DNA of 64,000 nucleotides from NCBI GenBank assembly GCA_027064525.1, contig JAMOPJ010000018.1:62001-126000 (forward strand), given 5' to 3'. The stretch comes from Archaeoglobaceae archaeon. Its GTDB lineage: Archaea > Halobacteriota > Archaeoglobi > Archaeoglobales > Archaeoglobaceae. The position numbers and the translations under genes were made by a program. A model generated the notes under the pieces. The model did no database searches, had not been told where the DNA came from, and saw nothing but the letters and a program-made list of their open reading frames with translations. Position 1 is the first letter of the stretch. Each line of letters starts with the position of its first letter. Positions 8,373-15,724 of the stretch are shown here, piece after piece.

Positions 8373-9062
8373 ATGTCCAGCCAGCCAGCTTCGATCGTGT
8401 TCAGGCCGAAGGCAATAGCGATAGACATCGACGGAACTCTGACGAACAAGAAGAGAGCCATAAACTGCAACGCCGTCGAGGCTCTGAGAAAGCTTAAGAT
8501 TCCCGTAGTCCTTGCTACTGGCAACATATCCTGCTTCGCGAGAACCACAGCAAAATTGATAGGAGTCTCGGATATCGTCATATGTGAGAACGGTGGAGTC
8601 GTTAGGTTTAGCTACGATGGAGACGATATCGTGCTAGGAGATAAGCAGAAATGCCTTAAGGCTGCGGAGATCCTCAGCAAGCACTTCAAGATAGAGTTTT
8701 TGGATTTAGAATATAGGAAGTCGGAGGTGTGTGTTAGGAGAAACTTTCCGATCGAAGAGGCGAGGAAGCTTTTGCCAGAAGACGTTAAGATAGTAGATAC
8801 GGGATTTGCATACCACATAATGGATGGGAACGTCAGTAAGGGAAAGGCGTTGGAGTTCATAGCGGAAAGGATAGGGATCGATACGAAGGACTTCGTTGCG
8901 ATAGGAGATTCAGAAAACGACATCGAGATGTTGGAAGTTGCGGGATTTGGAATTGCCGTCGCAAATGCTGATCTGAAGCTCAAAGAGGTTGCGGATATGG
9001 TCACTTCAAAGCCCGATGGCGATGGTGTTGTCGAGGCTCTGATGTTTTTGGGTTTGATTTAA
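8373..9062 (+). CDS. Phosphoglycolate phosphatase, archaeal TA0175-type (HAD superfamily)
   Basis: This 229-aa HAD hydrolase begins with AIDIDGTLTNKKR, giving the nucleophile Asp18 and the acid Asp20. It ends with the motif GDSENDIEMLEVAGFGIAVANA typical of Cof-type/TA0175 enzymes, with a KGKALEFI lysine (motif III) near residue 160. The Thermoplasma TA0175 prototype dephosphorylates phosphoglycolate; sugar phosphatase activity is also possible in the group. A TATA box (TATAAAAATA, about 8344-8353) sits roughly 25 nt before the ATG, so the mRNA is probably leaderless and the 8373 start is supported, although an internal start closer to the DxDGT motif cannot be excluded. Confidence 0.88.
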   Translation: MSSQPASIVFRPKAIAIDIDGTLTNKKRAINCNAVEALRKLKIPVVLATGNISCFARTTAKLIGVSDIVICENGGVVRFSYDGDDIVLGDKQKCLKAAEILSKHFKIEFLDLEYRKSEVCVRRNFPIEEARKLLPEDVKIVDTGFAYHIMDGNVSKGKALEFIAERIGIDTKDFVAIGDSENDIEMLEVAGFGIAVANADLKLKEVADMVTSKPDGDGVVEALMFLGLI

Positions 9063-9086
9063 ATAGAATGCAACGCAACTCCTATC

Positions 9087-9365
9087 ATGAAATTCAAGAT
9101 CGTCAGAATCGATCTGAAGGACGACAAAAACGTTGTTCTCTACTTAAAAAGCGTTCAGAAGAGTGGAGGAATTTTGCCGAAGGCGAATCTATCGAATCCA
9201 GCAAGCTTAATAGAGTTCAGCATGCAGATGGGTATGGCGATGTCGAAGAAGTTGGAGGAGCTAACATCTTTTGATGCTTTTATCACTCTCGAATTCGAGC
9301 AGTATGAGATACTCGATTTGAAGGTCGGAGATATCGTTGAAATAGAGATCAAACACGCCGAGTGA
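9087..9365 (+). CDS. Conserved hypothetical protein, 92 aa
   Basis: I do not recognise this small protein. It starts 24 nt after the phosphatase stop and probably belongs to the same transcript. The sequence MKFKIVRIDLKDDKNVVLYLKSV...LEFEQYEILDLKVGDIVEIEIK looks like an all-beta or alpha/beta fold whose last strand (LKVGDIVEIEIK) resembles OB or barrel-like proteins. A Met-rich helix (EFSMQMGMAMSKKLEEL) lies in the middle. There is no signal peptide or membrane segment. The overlapping frame starting at 9068 is a shadow. It meets the next gene (minus strand) with zero intergenic bases. Confidence 0.6.
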   Translation: MKFKIVRIDLKDDKNVVLYLKSVQKSGGILPKANLSNPASLIEFSMQMGMAMSKKLEELTSFDAFITLEFEQYEILDLKVGDIVEIEIKHAE

Positions 9366-9764
9366 TCACAAAATATCGGCTTCCTTATTTATCATTGGAT
9401 AGATTTCTATCAAGTTCCCTTCAACTAAAGCGCGCTTGATCTTCAGCTTGACCACATAAAGGTCTGAAAGTATTCCGTATTTCCTTAAATGTAGCCATGA
9501 ATCTTTGGAGATGTAGAGGCAGTCGTAGTCAAAAAATCTCTTTAAGATCAGTTTGGCTTCGAATCCTATCAATTCTTTTAGAGCCTCTATTGGATTGCCG
9601 AACCAATCAACGATTTCGCATATCTCGCCAATCAAAATCGCACCATCTGGCAACCAGTAGCGTTCGGAAAGACACCTGCTTAATATAGAAACCCGCAAAT
9701 TCACAGCATCTCTGGGCGGGGGAATTCTGCCACCTCTTAGTAGATCTTTAAATACCAGTGGCAT
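9366..9764 (-). CDS. Hypothetical protein, 132 aa
   Basis: I do not recognise this protein. It is soluble, basic at the start (MPLVFKDLLRGGRIPPPRD) and mixed alpha/beta, with a central WFGNPIEALKELIGFEAKL segment. No catalytic motif or metal cluster is visible. Its stop directly abuts the stop of the upstream 92-aa gene, and its start lies opposite the ModA-like gene. An AT-rich block at about 9784-9800 could act as TATA box for both divergent genes. Coding is supported by continuous conserved-looking sequence and by packing between genes; function is unknown. Confidence 0.55.
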   Translation of the reverse strand: MPLVFKDLLRGGRIPPPRDAVNLRVSILSRCLSERYWLPDGAILIGEICEIVDWFGNPIEALKELIGFEAKLILKRFFDYDCLYISKDSWLHLRKYGILSDLYVVKLKIKRALVEGNLIEIYPMINKEADIL

Positions 9765-9846
9765 AATAAAATTAACATTGCCGAATATATATAATAAATT
9801 CGATCGTTTCGAAAACGTTATTGACTACCATAACGTCAGCTTTGCT

Positions 9847-10674
9847 ATGGAGATGCCCACGATTCCGAGCGAGAGGGGTGACGACATTCACGGATTGGAA
9901 TACTTGAATGAAGCTGAACTGATAATCTTCATGGCCGGAAACCAGTTCATGGTGATGGACGAACTGATCAAAGCGTTTAAAGAGGAGACGGGTATAGAGA
10001 AGATATTTTACGAAACCCTCCCGCCGAGGCTGATGCTGAAGCAGATCCTTGCCAGCGGTGCTAAATTTAGAGATGTTATCTTGCCCGGAACGCCAGATGT
10101 TTACTCATCTGTAAGTGAAGATTCTATGCTTGTTCTCAAGCAGAAGGGGTTGATTGAGGATTACTTCGTGTATCTGCACAACAGAATAGTTTTAATGATT
10201 CCAAAGGATAATCCAGCCGGAATCAAGTCTGTGCTTGATTTGGGGAGAGATGAGGTTCGAATCTCTCAGCCGAATCCAGAAAACGAAGATATCGCGAGAT
10301 ACATTATAGAGATGTACAGAAGGGCTGGTGGAGACGAGCTGGTTAAAAAGATTATGGAAGAGAAGGTTAAGAAGGGAACAACGATGCTTACAACCGTTCA
10401 TCATAGAGAAACTCCAGAAAGGCTGATTAAGGGAATATGCGATGTTGGGCCAGTTTGGGCTACCGAGGCGATGTATGCGAAGATGAAAGGTCTGCCTTTG
10501 GATTTCATCGAAGTTGGGGAATGGCTCGATATGAGGGATAAGGTGAAATATTACATCGCAAAATTGAAGAATGCCCCTAATCCCGAAAATGCAGAAAGGT
10601 TTTTGGAGTTTATTAAATCAAAAAGAGCACAGGAGATATACAAGAAGTATGGCTTCGTTCCTCATTTCATTTGA
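9847..10674 (+). CDS. ModA-like substrate-binding-domain protein lacking a signal peptide
   Basis: The protein resembles the molybdate/tungstate-type extracellular binding fold (SBP_bac_11 class): ELIIFMAGNQFMVMDELIKAFKEETGIEK, then RLMLKQILASGAKFRDVILPG, the usual QI-x-x-GA-x-x-DV pattern, and a C-terminal ERFLEFIKSKRAQEIYKKYGF, the FxxFLxSxxAQxIxxxxGF ending. I place the start at ATG 9847 (276 aa); a TTG at 9778 would add 23 residues but overlaps the likely TATA tract 9784-9800. Neither start gives a signal peptide or lipobox, so it should be cytoplasmic, unlike transporter partners. It could be an oxyanion or nucleotide sensor. No permease or ATPase gene is adjacent. Bud32 follows on the same strand. 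Confidence 0.7.
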   Translation: MEMPTIPSERGDDIHGLEYLNEAELIIFMAGNQFMVMDELIKAFKEETGIEKIFYETLPPRLMLKQILASGAKFRDVILPGTPDVYSSVSEDSMLVLKQKGLIEDYFVYLHNRIVLMIPKDNPAGIKSVLDLGRDEVRISQPNPENEDIARYIIEMYRRAGGDELVKKIMEEKVKKGTTMLTTVHHRETPERLIKGICDVGPVWATEAMYAKMKGLPLDFIEVGEWLDMRDKVKYYIAKLKNAPNPENAERFLEFIKSKRAQEIYKKYGFVPHFI

Positions 10675-10716
10675 TTTGGAATGACATTTAAATCCAGAGA
10701 TGTTGGTGTTCTTAAG

Positions 10717-11325
10717 ATGGAATACGGAAAACTGATTAAAGTGTATTTGGGAGGGGAGGCGGAAGTCAGAATTTACGAAAATGTAGTTGAGAAGATTCGA
10801 AAGCCAAAACGCTACAGACATCCCAAGCTGGACGAGAGCTTGAGGAGGAGTAGAACTAGAACTGAGGCGAAGATAATTGCACTAGCGAGAAAGCATGGCG
10901 TTCCAACACCCATAATTCTGGACATCGAGGGCGATAAGATCGTGATGGAAAGGATTAAGGGCGAGCCGGTAAAGAACGTGATGAGTCCAGAGATAAGCAG
11001 AGAGATCGGGAGGATGGTCGCGAGATTACACAAGGCTGGAATAATTCACGGCGACATCACTCCGATGAACATGATTCTAAGCGATGGCAGGATTTACTTC
11101 GTCGATTTTGGTCTGTCGTTCATAGAGGATAGGATCGAGCCAAAGGGAGTGGATCTGCATGTCTACTTCGAATCGCTCAAAGCTGGCTTTGACAACTGGG
11201 AGGAGCTCAAGGAGGCCTTCATAGAAGGATATAGGGAGGAGTATGAGAAAGCTGAAGAAGTCTTGGAAAGAGCTAAAGAGATCGAGCTTAGGGGGAGATA
11301 TGTCGAAAAGAGGTTGGTTTCATAG
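10717..11325 (+). CDS. bud32: Bud32, Kae1-associated kinase/ATPase of the KEOPS complex
   Basis: Bud32 is the small atypical kinase that works with Kae1, Cgi121 and Pcc1 in making the t6A modification of tRNAs reading ANN codons. The protein (202 aa from the chosen start) shows GGEAEVRIYENVVEKIRKPKRYRHPKLD at the start, HGDITPMNMIL for the catalytic loop and VDFGLSF for the metal-binding DFG motif, plus the C-terminal helix ending GRYVEKRLVS. The C-terminal tail is basic as expected. ATG 10717 is preferred over 10681 because a TATA-like ACATTTAAATCC (10684-10695) lies about 25 nt upstream. In many archaea kae1 and bud32 are fused; here Bud32 stands alone. Confidence 0.93.
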   Translation: MEYGKLIKVYLGGEAEVRIYENVVEKIRKPKRYRHPKLDESLRRSRTRTEAKIIALARKHGVPTPIILDIEGDKIVMERIKGEPVKNVMSPEISREIGRMVARLHKAGIIHGDITPMNMILSDGRIYFVDFGLSFIEDRIEPKGVDLHVYFESLKAGFDNWEELKEAFIEGYREEYEKAEEVLERAKEIELRGRYVEKRLVS

Positions 11326-11344
11326 TTTCAAAGCCTCTAACATG

Positions 11345-11605
11345 CTACAGTTTCGCGTTTTCGCTGCCCTCCTTTAATCCCGTTCTGAAGCTCTGGTAGA
11401 GTAAAAGTAGGTATCCGTAACCGAACATAATCTGACCCGCTCTCTGAATGGATGTATCGTTAAGAAAGATCCCAGCAAACATGAGTAAAGATCCTACAGC
11501 AAGGAAATCGTAGATTCTTTTTGAATCGCTCAGTTTGTCTGCTTGTTTTTTGAGTAGATACAACATCGAAATCCAAATGATGACGAACGTGGCTGTGAAT
11601 ATCAT
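11345..11605 (-). CDS. Small membrane protein, 86 aa
   Basis: I do not recognise this short protein. It has an N-terminal membrane helix (IFTATFVIIWISMLYLL), a polar linker (KKQADKLSDSKRIY), and then two hydrophobic segments (FLAVGSLLMFAGIFL and AGQIMFGYGYLLLLY), so three membrane spans are likely. No family motif is visible. It converges on bud32 with 19 bp between the stops. An AT-rich 85-bp gap separates it from the vapBC operon upstream. It is probably a real gene, because the hydrophobic pattern is coherent along its full length. Confidence 0.6.
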   Translation of the reverse strand: MIFTATFVIIWISMLYLLKKQADKLSDSKRIYDFLAVGSLLMFAGIFLNDTSIQRAGQIMFGYGYLLLLYQSFRTGLKEGSENAKL

Positions 11606-11690
11606 AGTGGTAGATCCATCTTTAATTTATATGACATTTTTGACCATATTTTGAAAATTATATTTATATATGGATGAAACAAAAATAGAA

Positions 11691-12095
11691 CTATAGCGAT
11701 TCTAGTAGAATTAAGATATTCATCTTTTTTGCTTTAGATCGTAGCTTTCTATCAAACGTTGCTATGGCTCCATATCTTTCTGCAACCGCTAAAATAACCA
11801 TATCGTTAAATCTTGAAAGAGATGAACCTTCTAACAGTTCGAAAGCTCTACTCGTAAATTCTCCATTGTCAGGAATAACTTTGCATTTGGGTGAGTGTAT
11901 ATATTGCTCTAGAAAATCTTTAGTTTCATCTGCGTTAAAGTTGTGATCTCTAAAGAACCAGACAAACTCGTATACGGTAATCGTTGGAATCAGCCACCGC
12001 TTAAGATTATCTAGGAGCTCTTTAGCACTCTCATGAAACTTCGAGTCCTCAACCACATCGTAGATCAGAACATTAGTGTCTATTACTGCATGCAT
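11691..12095 (-). CDS. vapC: VapC-type PIN-domain ribonuclease toxin
   Basis: This 134-aa protein is a complete PIN domain. It begins AVIDTNVLIYD with the first catalytic Asp, continues with a TVYEFVWFFRD helix holding the conserved Glu, and ends LSRFNDMVILAVAERYGAIATFDRKL with the remaining acidic residues (ND and TFD). VapC toxins are Mg2+-dependent RNases that cleave tRNA or rRNA when free of VapB. The start overlaps the end of the upstream vapB by 13 nt, the usual type II toxin-antitoxin coupling. All key acidic residues are present, so it should be active. Confidence 0.9.
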   Translation of the reverse strand: MHAVIDTNVLIYDVVEDSKFHESAKELLDNLKRWLIPTITVYEFVWFFRDHNFNADETKDFLEQYIHSPKCKVIPDNGEFTSRAFELLEGSSLSRFNDMVILAVAERYGAIATFDRKLRSKAKKMNILILLESL

Positions 12096-12319
12096 TCTTT
12101 CATACCCCTTTCAATGCTTTTTTCTATATCTTCAACGTCGAGTGGTTTGCCAAGCCTTATTGTTTTTCTCTTTTGCTCTAATTTTACAATTACAATTTTG
12201 TTTCCCTCTAAATCCACTTTGAGATAATCCCCTTCTCTAATTCCGAGTTTACTTCTAATCTCCGCTGGGATAGTAACTTGATAGTTCCTAGTAACTTTTA
12301 CTATTTTCGTAGTATGCAT
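12083..12319 (-). CDS. vapB: VapB-type antitoxin, AbrB/SpoVT swapped-hairpin family
   Basis: This 78-aa protein begins with an AbrB-like DNA-binding domain: KVTRNYQVTIPAEIRSKLGIREGDYLKV, then a closing strand EGNKIVIVKLE. The C-terminal tail (LDVEDIEKSIERGMKECMQ) would bind and neutralise the downstream VapC. The protein-DNA module normally autorepresses the operon; an AT-rich region with TATA-like bases lies just upstream (about 12320-12350, minus strand). It overlaps vapC by 13 nt. Confidence 0.9.
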   Translation of the reverse strand: MHTTKIVKVTRNYQVTIPAEIRSKLGIREGDYLKVDLEGNKIVIVKLEQKRKTIRLGKPLDVEDIEKSIERGMKECMQ

Positions 12320-12481
12320 ATTAGTATAGTATCACTTATAGTAATTTAAGTCTACTGCTTTGGCCAAATTTTTCGATATTATCGGCCAAATTGAGAATCT
12401 AAAGGAGTACATCTCCCACAGTTCGGAACATTACGAGCACAGTAAGTATTTTCTGAAGTTTAAAGTACTAACAATCAATAA

Positions 12482-13348
12482 TCAATCAATAACGAATTTC
12501 CAATCTCTTCTTATCTGAGGAGGATTTCTCGCAATCGCACCTCTCCTAACGAACTTTAAGTCCTCAAAATCCTCCAATTGCTTGAGAATCTCATCCAGAA
12601 CTACCTTTATACAGCCCGGAATCACAGCTTTAACAAACCTATTACACTTGTAAACGATCTGAAGGTAATCGTAAAGGCTTTCAGATCTTTCCAAGTCAAA
12701 GCTGAGCTTTTGCAAATCTTGCAAGCATTCGTTGTAAATGGAGCAAGGCTGGATGAAGTGTTCGTCAACTCCAATCTCACCGAGAATCTCTGCGAGCTTA
12801 ACCAACTCATCGTCGTTTATGCCGGGCAGATAGACAGATCTAACCGTAACTATGCAGTCCATATCCACAGCTTTTTCTATGTTCTCGAGCACATCGTCGA
12901 ATTTGTTCGAGCCGGTAATGGTTTTGTAAATTTCAGCATTCGAAACATCTAAGCTTATCATTGCTATGTCTATGAGTCCGTTCAATTCCGTGAAATCTAT
13001 AGTTCCGTTCGTTTGTAGATCTATTCTAGCATCTTCAAATCTTTCTCTCAGCACTTCGATTATCTTAGCAACCCTATCGACTCCAGCCAAAAGAGGTTCA
13101 CCGTATTGGGATATCGTAATTGCCTTAGGATTTAAATCACCGTAGTAGCCCGGCTTAGGAGCAGTTTTGTTAAGCAGGGCAACCCTAGAATAGCAGTAAA
13201 CGCAGTTCAGATTACACTGAGTCGTTATTTCATAGGAAGGGTGATGTTTAGGCTCCCGAATGCCCAAATCAAGACCTTCACAATGAATACAGTGATAGGG
13301 ATACTCCACTTTAGAAACAAATTTTCTAAAATCGAATAAAAAATCCAT
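12482..13348 (-). CDS. Radical SAM protein downstream of ribosomal protein eS1
   Basis: The 288-aa protein has the radical SAM motif CNLNCVYC (Cys 45, 49, 52), preceded by an extra Cys pair (CIHC, 20-23) and followed by ISQYGEPLLAG as the SAM-binding segment and DLQTNGT near residue 115. It therefore should bind [4Fe-4S] and cleave SAM; the additional Cys pair and a C-terminal CNRF/PGC pair might hold another metal. The target is unknown. It begins 1 nt after the stop of the eS1 gene and is surely co-transcribed, so a role in ribosome or translation-factor modification is possible but unproven. Confidence 0.83.
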   Translation of the reverse strand: MDFLFDFRKFVSKVEYPYHCIHCEGLDLGIREPKHHPSYEITTQCNLNCVYCYSRVALLNKTAPKPGYYGDLNPKAITISQYGEPLLAGVDRVAKIIEVLRERFEDARIDLQTNGTIDFTELNGLIDIAMISLDVSNAEIYKTITGSNKFDDVLENIEKAVDMDCIVTVRSVYLPGINDDELVKLAEILGEIGVDEHFIQPCSIYNECLQDLQKLSFDLERSESLYDYLQIVYKCNRFVKAVIPGCIKVVLDEILKQLEDFEDLKFVRRGAIARNPPQIRRDWKFVID

Positions 13349-13349
13349 G

Positions 13350-14006
13350 TTAAGAAGCCACGGCTTCGGCTTCTTCTTTCTTAACTTCTACTGGTTGAAC
13401 CTCTCCTTCCTGTGGCTTCGGTTCGGCTAAAAGCTCAATCTTCCTGATCTCTACCCTTCTGAGCGGGTAGATCTTCTTAGCGTTCTTGTAGACTTCCGAA
13501 GGAATCCTGCCCAAGATGCACTCTTGCAGGAATTGGACAAAGTTCTTCTGATTTGCGTTGTTTATTATAATTTCTCTCATAATCTTTCTAATCGCACTCT
13601 TCTGCGAGGTCTTGCACCTCTTTATCGTAAAAGCGACGGGCTTAACTCTAAGCTTGTAACCATCTGCAGTTACGACATCGATTACATCGTCGATTTTGCT
13701 CGTTCTTCGCCTTATTAAGCTGTTTATGTATTCTCTCATCATCTCAAAGCGGTGGAACTTCGTGTATGCGTTCTCTCCAGAAACCCTATAAACCTTAAAG
13801 ATCAATTTTTTATATGGGTTCTGATTTGAATAGTCGTTCGTAAGCTCAGCCAAAGTTACTTCGACCGTCCTGTTTATCACTTTGTTTGGGTCATCGGCTG
13901 GCGTTTCACCAATTTCCGCCATGCCGAAGTATTCTGGAGCTATGAGCGTGAACCATTTCTTCTGGCTCCACTTATCCTTTACCCTTGCCTTCCTCTTTCT
14001 CGCCAT
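13350..14006 (-). CDS. rps3ae: Small ribosomal subunit protein eS1 (S3Ae)
   Basis: This is the archaeal/eukaryotic 30S platform protein eS1. The chosen ATG at 14006 gives 218 aa starting MARKRKARVKDKWSQKKW, the usual family start; a longer reading to 14054 adds 16 residues that do not look conserved. Core motifs are FTLIAPEYFGMAEIGETPADDPNKVI and RRTSKIDDVIDVVTADGYKLRVKP. The acidic/Lys tail (GEVQPVEVKKEEAEAVAS) is variable in the family. It is divergent from sir2, with about 50 bp between them for both promoters. Confidence 0.95.
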   Translation of the reverse strand: MARKRKARVKDKWSQKKWFTLIAPEYFGMAEIGETPADDPNKVINRTVEVTLAELTNDYSNQNPYKKLIFKVYRVSGENAYTKFHRFEMMREYINSLIRRRTSKIDDVIDVVTADGYKLRVKPVAFTIKRCKTSQKSAIRKIMREIIINNANQKNFVQFLQECILGRIPSEVYKNAKKIYPLRRVEIRKIELLAEPKPQEGEVQPVEVKKEEAEAVAS

Positions 14007-14059
14007 GCTAAGCAATGATTGTTGGAGAATTAATAAAGTTTTTGTCATAAGCAATTTTG

Positions 14060-14818
14060 ATGGATGGGTTGATAGAGGAGGTTGCTAAGCTTCTTGCCAA
14101 TTCGAAGCATGCGGTGGTTTTCACGGGAGCCGGAATTTCAGCAGAGAGCGGAATTCCGACCTTTCGAGGACAGAACGGACTATGGAAGAGGTTCGATCCG
14201 GAAGAGGTAGCTTCAATTCAGGGATTCATGAAAAATCCAAAAGCCTTCTGGAACTTCGCAAGAGAGTTGATCTTGAAGACCAAAGCCAAACCGAACGCCG
14301 GGCATTATGCGATTGCGGAGCTTGAGAAAATTGGGATCGTAAAAGCCGTAATTACTCAGAACATCGACATGTTACATCAGAAGGCTGGAAGCAGTAAGGT
14401 GCTTGAGCTTCATGGCTCGTTGGAGTTCGTGGACTGCTTGGATTGCGGAAAGGCCTATAGATGGGATGATTTGATAGATAAGATCGAGAGAGGAGAGGTA
14501 TCTTGCGATGAATGCGGAAGTCCATACTTAAAGCCGAGGATAGTCTTTTTCGGCGAGAGTTTGCCCAAGGATGTTTTGAGCGAGGCTATTGAGGAAGCTA
14601 AAAAATCGGATGTTTTCATAGTCGTTGGCTCTTCTCTGCAAGTCTATCCAGCTGCGAGCATTCCGTTCGTAGCTAAGGAAAGTGGAGCAAAGCTCGTTAT
14701 AATAAATGTAGATCCAACGGATAAAGATTGGTTGTTCGATGTTGTCATCTATGGAAAAGCTGGAGAAATTCTGCCTAAGATCGTTGAGAAAGTTAAGGAA
14801 TATTGTCACGTCAAGTAG
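14060..14818 (+). CDS. cobB: NAD-dependent protein deacetylase, Sir2 family
   Basis: Sir2 removes acetyl groups from lysines using NAD+, including the chromatin protein Alba in archaea. The 252-aa protein has FTGAGISAESGIPTFRG for NAD binding, TQNIDMLHQKAGS, the catalytic His in ELHGS, and a zinc ribbon CLDC...CDEC (about residues 123-150). VGSSLQVYPAA and the closing NVDPTDKD are also as expected. ATG 14060 is preferred to the TTG at 14057 directly before it. Alba is not encoded in the window. Confidence 0.95.
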   Translation: MDGLIEEVAKLLANSKHAVVFTGAGISAESGIPTFRGQNGLWKRFDPEEVASIQGFMKNPKAFWNFARELILKTKAKPNAGHYAIAELEKIGIVKAVITQNIDMLHQKAGSSKVLELHGSLEFVDCLDCGKAYRWDDLIDKIERGEVSCDECGSPYLKPRIVFFGESLPKDVLSEAIEEAKKSDVFIVVGSSLQVYPAASIPFVAKESGAKLVIINVDPTDKDWLFDVVIYGKAGEILPKIVEKVKEYCHVK

Positions 14819-14874
14819 GCATTAATGTTTACCTACTGGTAAACATTATATTCTTACCCTACGGAATCCAAAAT

Positions 14875-15105
14875 ATGGGAAGTAAATATGTTACCATCTC
14901 TGTGAAAATACCAAGAGAGATCAAGGAAAAACTCGAAAAAGCAGGAGTTTCTCCAAGTAAAATTATGAGAAAGGCTTTAATAGAAGCAGTGAAGGAAATA
15001 GAACTGAAAGAATTGGAGAAAGAGATTGAAAAGTTCGAGGACGTTCTCAATAAAATACCGATGGAGAGGGTTGTTGAATCGATAAGGGAGGATAGAGAAG
15101 GATGA
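14875..15105 (+). CDS. vapB: VapB-type antitoxin, short N-terminal ribbon-helix-helix protein
   Basis: This 76-aa protein starts MGSKYVTISVKIPREIKEKLEKAGVSPSKIMRKALIEAV, which reads as a ribbon-helix-helix DNA-binding unit of CopG type, followed by an acidic helical tail (ELEKEIEKFEDVLNKIPMERVVESIRED) for toxin binding. ATG 14875 is preferred because an upstream TATA-like AACATTATATTC lies about 30 nt before it. Its last codons overlap the ATG of a vapC pseudogene by 4 nt (ATGA at 15102-15105). Since the toxin is broken, the antitoxin may survive as an orphan regulator or be decaying. Confidence 0.8.
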   Translation: MGSKYVTISVKIPREIKEKLEKAGVSPSKIMRKALIEAVKEIELKELEKEIEKFEDVLNKIPMERVVESIREDREG

Positions 15106-15554
15106 TAATTGACGCTAGCTCAATCTTTTTAGCTGTCAAAAACAAGAAACTTACGATTCTAAAGAATGCCAAGTCTTCGTAGCTCGTAAGATACGAGCTG
15201 AGAAATGTAGTGTGGAAGGAGATTTATCTACATAAAACCATAGATTTTGAAACTGGCTTAGAAGGTAGTGATGCAACACTGTTGATGGTATTATTTAAAT
15301 CATACACAATGTGGAGCCACGACCGCTTAGAATTTCTAAAAATGTTAATGGGTGTAATTGATAAGATAGAACTAGTAGAACCAGATTACGTGGATACTCT
15401 CAAAACTGCCTGTAAGTATGGGATTACGTTTTACGACGCGATCTATGTTCAAATTGCAATAGATCACTCAGATACGCTCGTTACAGAAGATAAAAAGCTT
15501 AGGAAGAAAATCTGCAAGGATATCGATGTTTTATCTGTAAACGAGATTCTTTGA
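15102..15554 (+). pseudogene. vapC: vapC pseudogene: nonsense codon plus in-frame MITE insertion
   Basis: The frame from ATG 15102 encodes a VapC PIN domain: MIIDASSIFLAVKNKK..., then after an in-frame TAG at 15180-15182 it resumes LVRYELRNVVWKEIYLH and ends GITFYDAIYVQIAIDHSDTLVTEDKKLRKKI. The second defect is a 61-bp element at 15264-15324 flanked by a perfect 8-bp repeat GCTTAGAA. Together they add exactly 69 bp (23 codons), so the frame is preserved. Removing the insert gives a normal-length VapC of about 127 residues. The TAG has no ATG restart nearby; a GTG at 15210 is the first usable later start. The toxin is almost certainly inactive. Confidence 0.85.
15264..15324 (+). mobile_element. 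MITE-like element, copy 1 (61 bp), inside vapC
   Basis: This 61-bp unit begins GGTAGTGATGCAACACTG and ends CACAATGTGGAGCCACGACC. The ends are imperfect inverted repeats (about 16 of 25 positions match when one end is reverse-complemented) and the centre is TTATTTAAAT. It is flanked by perfect 8-bp direct repeats GCTTAGAA at 15256-15263 and 15325-15332, the footprint of transposition. Copies 2 and 3 lie at 41488-41547 and 55455-55515. It is too short to code for a transposase, so it must have been moved in trans. GG ends with an 8-bp duplication fit the IS6-family pattern, which is inference. Confidence 0.88.
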
Positions 15555-15588
15555 GTTGTGTTTAATCATGTATCTATGCCTATCTTTT

Positions 15589-15705
15589 TCAGACTATAAT
15601 TCTTGTTATCCATTTCTCTTCTTTCTCCTCTTCGCTGACAAAAGGCTTTGGTGCGTTATTTTTAAGATATTTAACCAGCTCATTAACTTTTATTGTTTCT
15701 GGCCT
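15589..15705 (-). pseudogene. Short coding remnant without start codon
   Basis: On the minus strand a frame with coding character (RPETIKVNELVKYLKNNAPKP...EEEKEEKWITRIIV) runs 38 codons from an in-frame TAG at 15706-15708 to TGA at 15589-15591 but has no ATG, GTG or TTG start. It lies between the vapC pseudogene and serS and could be the decayed tail of a small antitoxin-like gene. The 170-bp gap otherwise holds nothing I can identify. Confidence 0.25.
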
Positions 15706-15724
15706 CTATAAAATTTGATCTAGC

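Noticed and set aside
12360-12518. 52-codon plus-strand frame after vapB (TTG start)
   Set aside because: The reading (AKFFDIIGQIENLKEYISHSSEHYEHSKYF) looks mildly coding, but it uses a TTG start and overlaps the end of the radical SAM gene; I cannot tell a remnant from chance.
15180-15182. Read-through or pyrrolysine at the in-frame TAG in vapC
   Set aside because: No pyrrolysine machinery is known in this lineage, and the gene also carries a transposon insertion, so decay is simpler.
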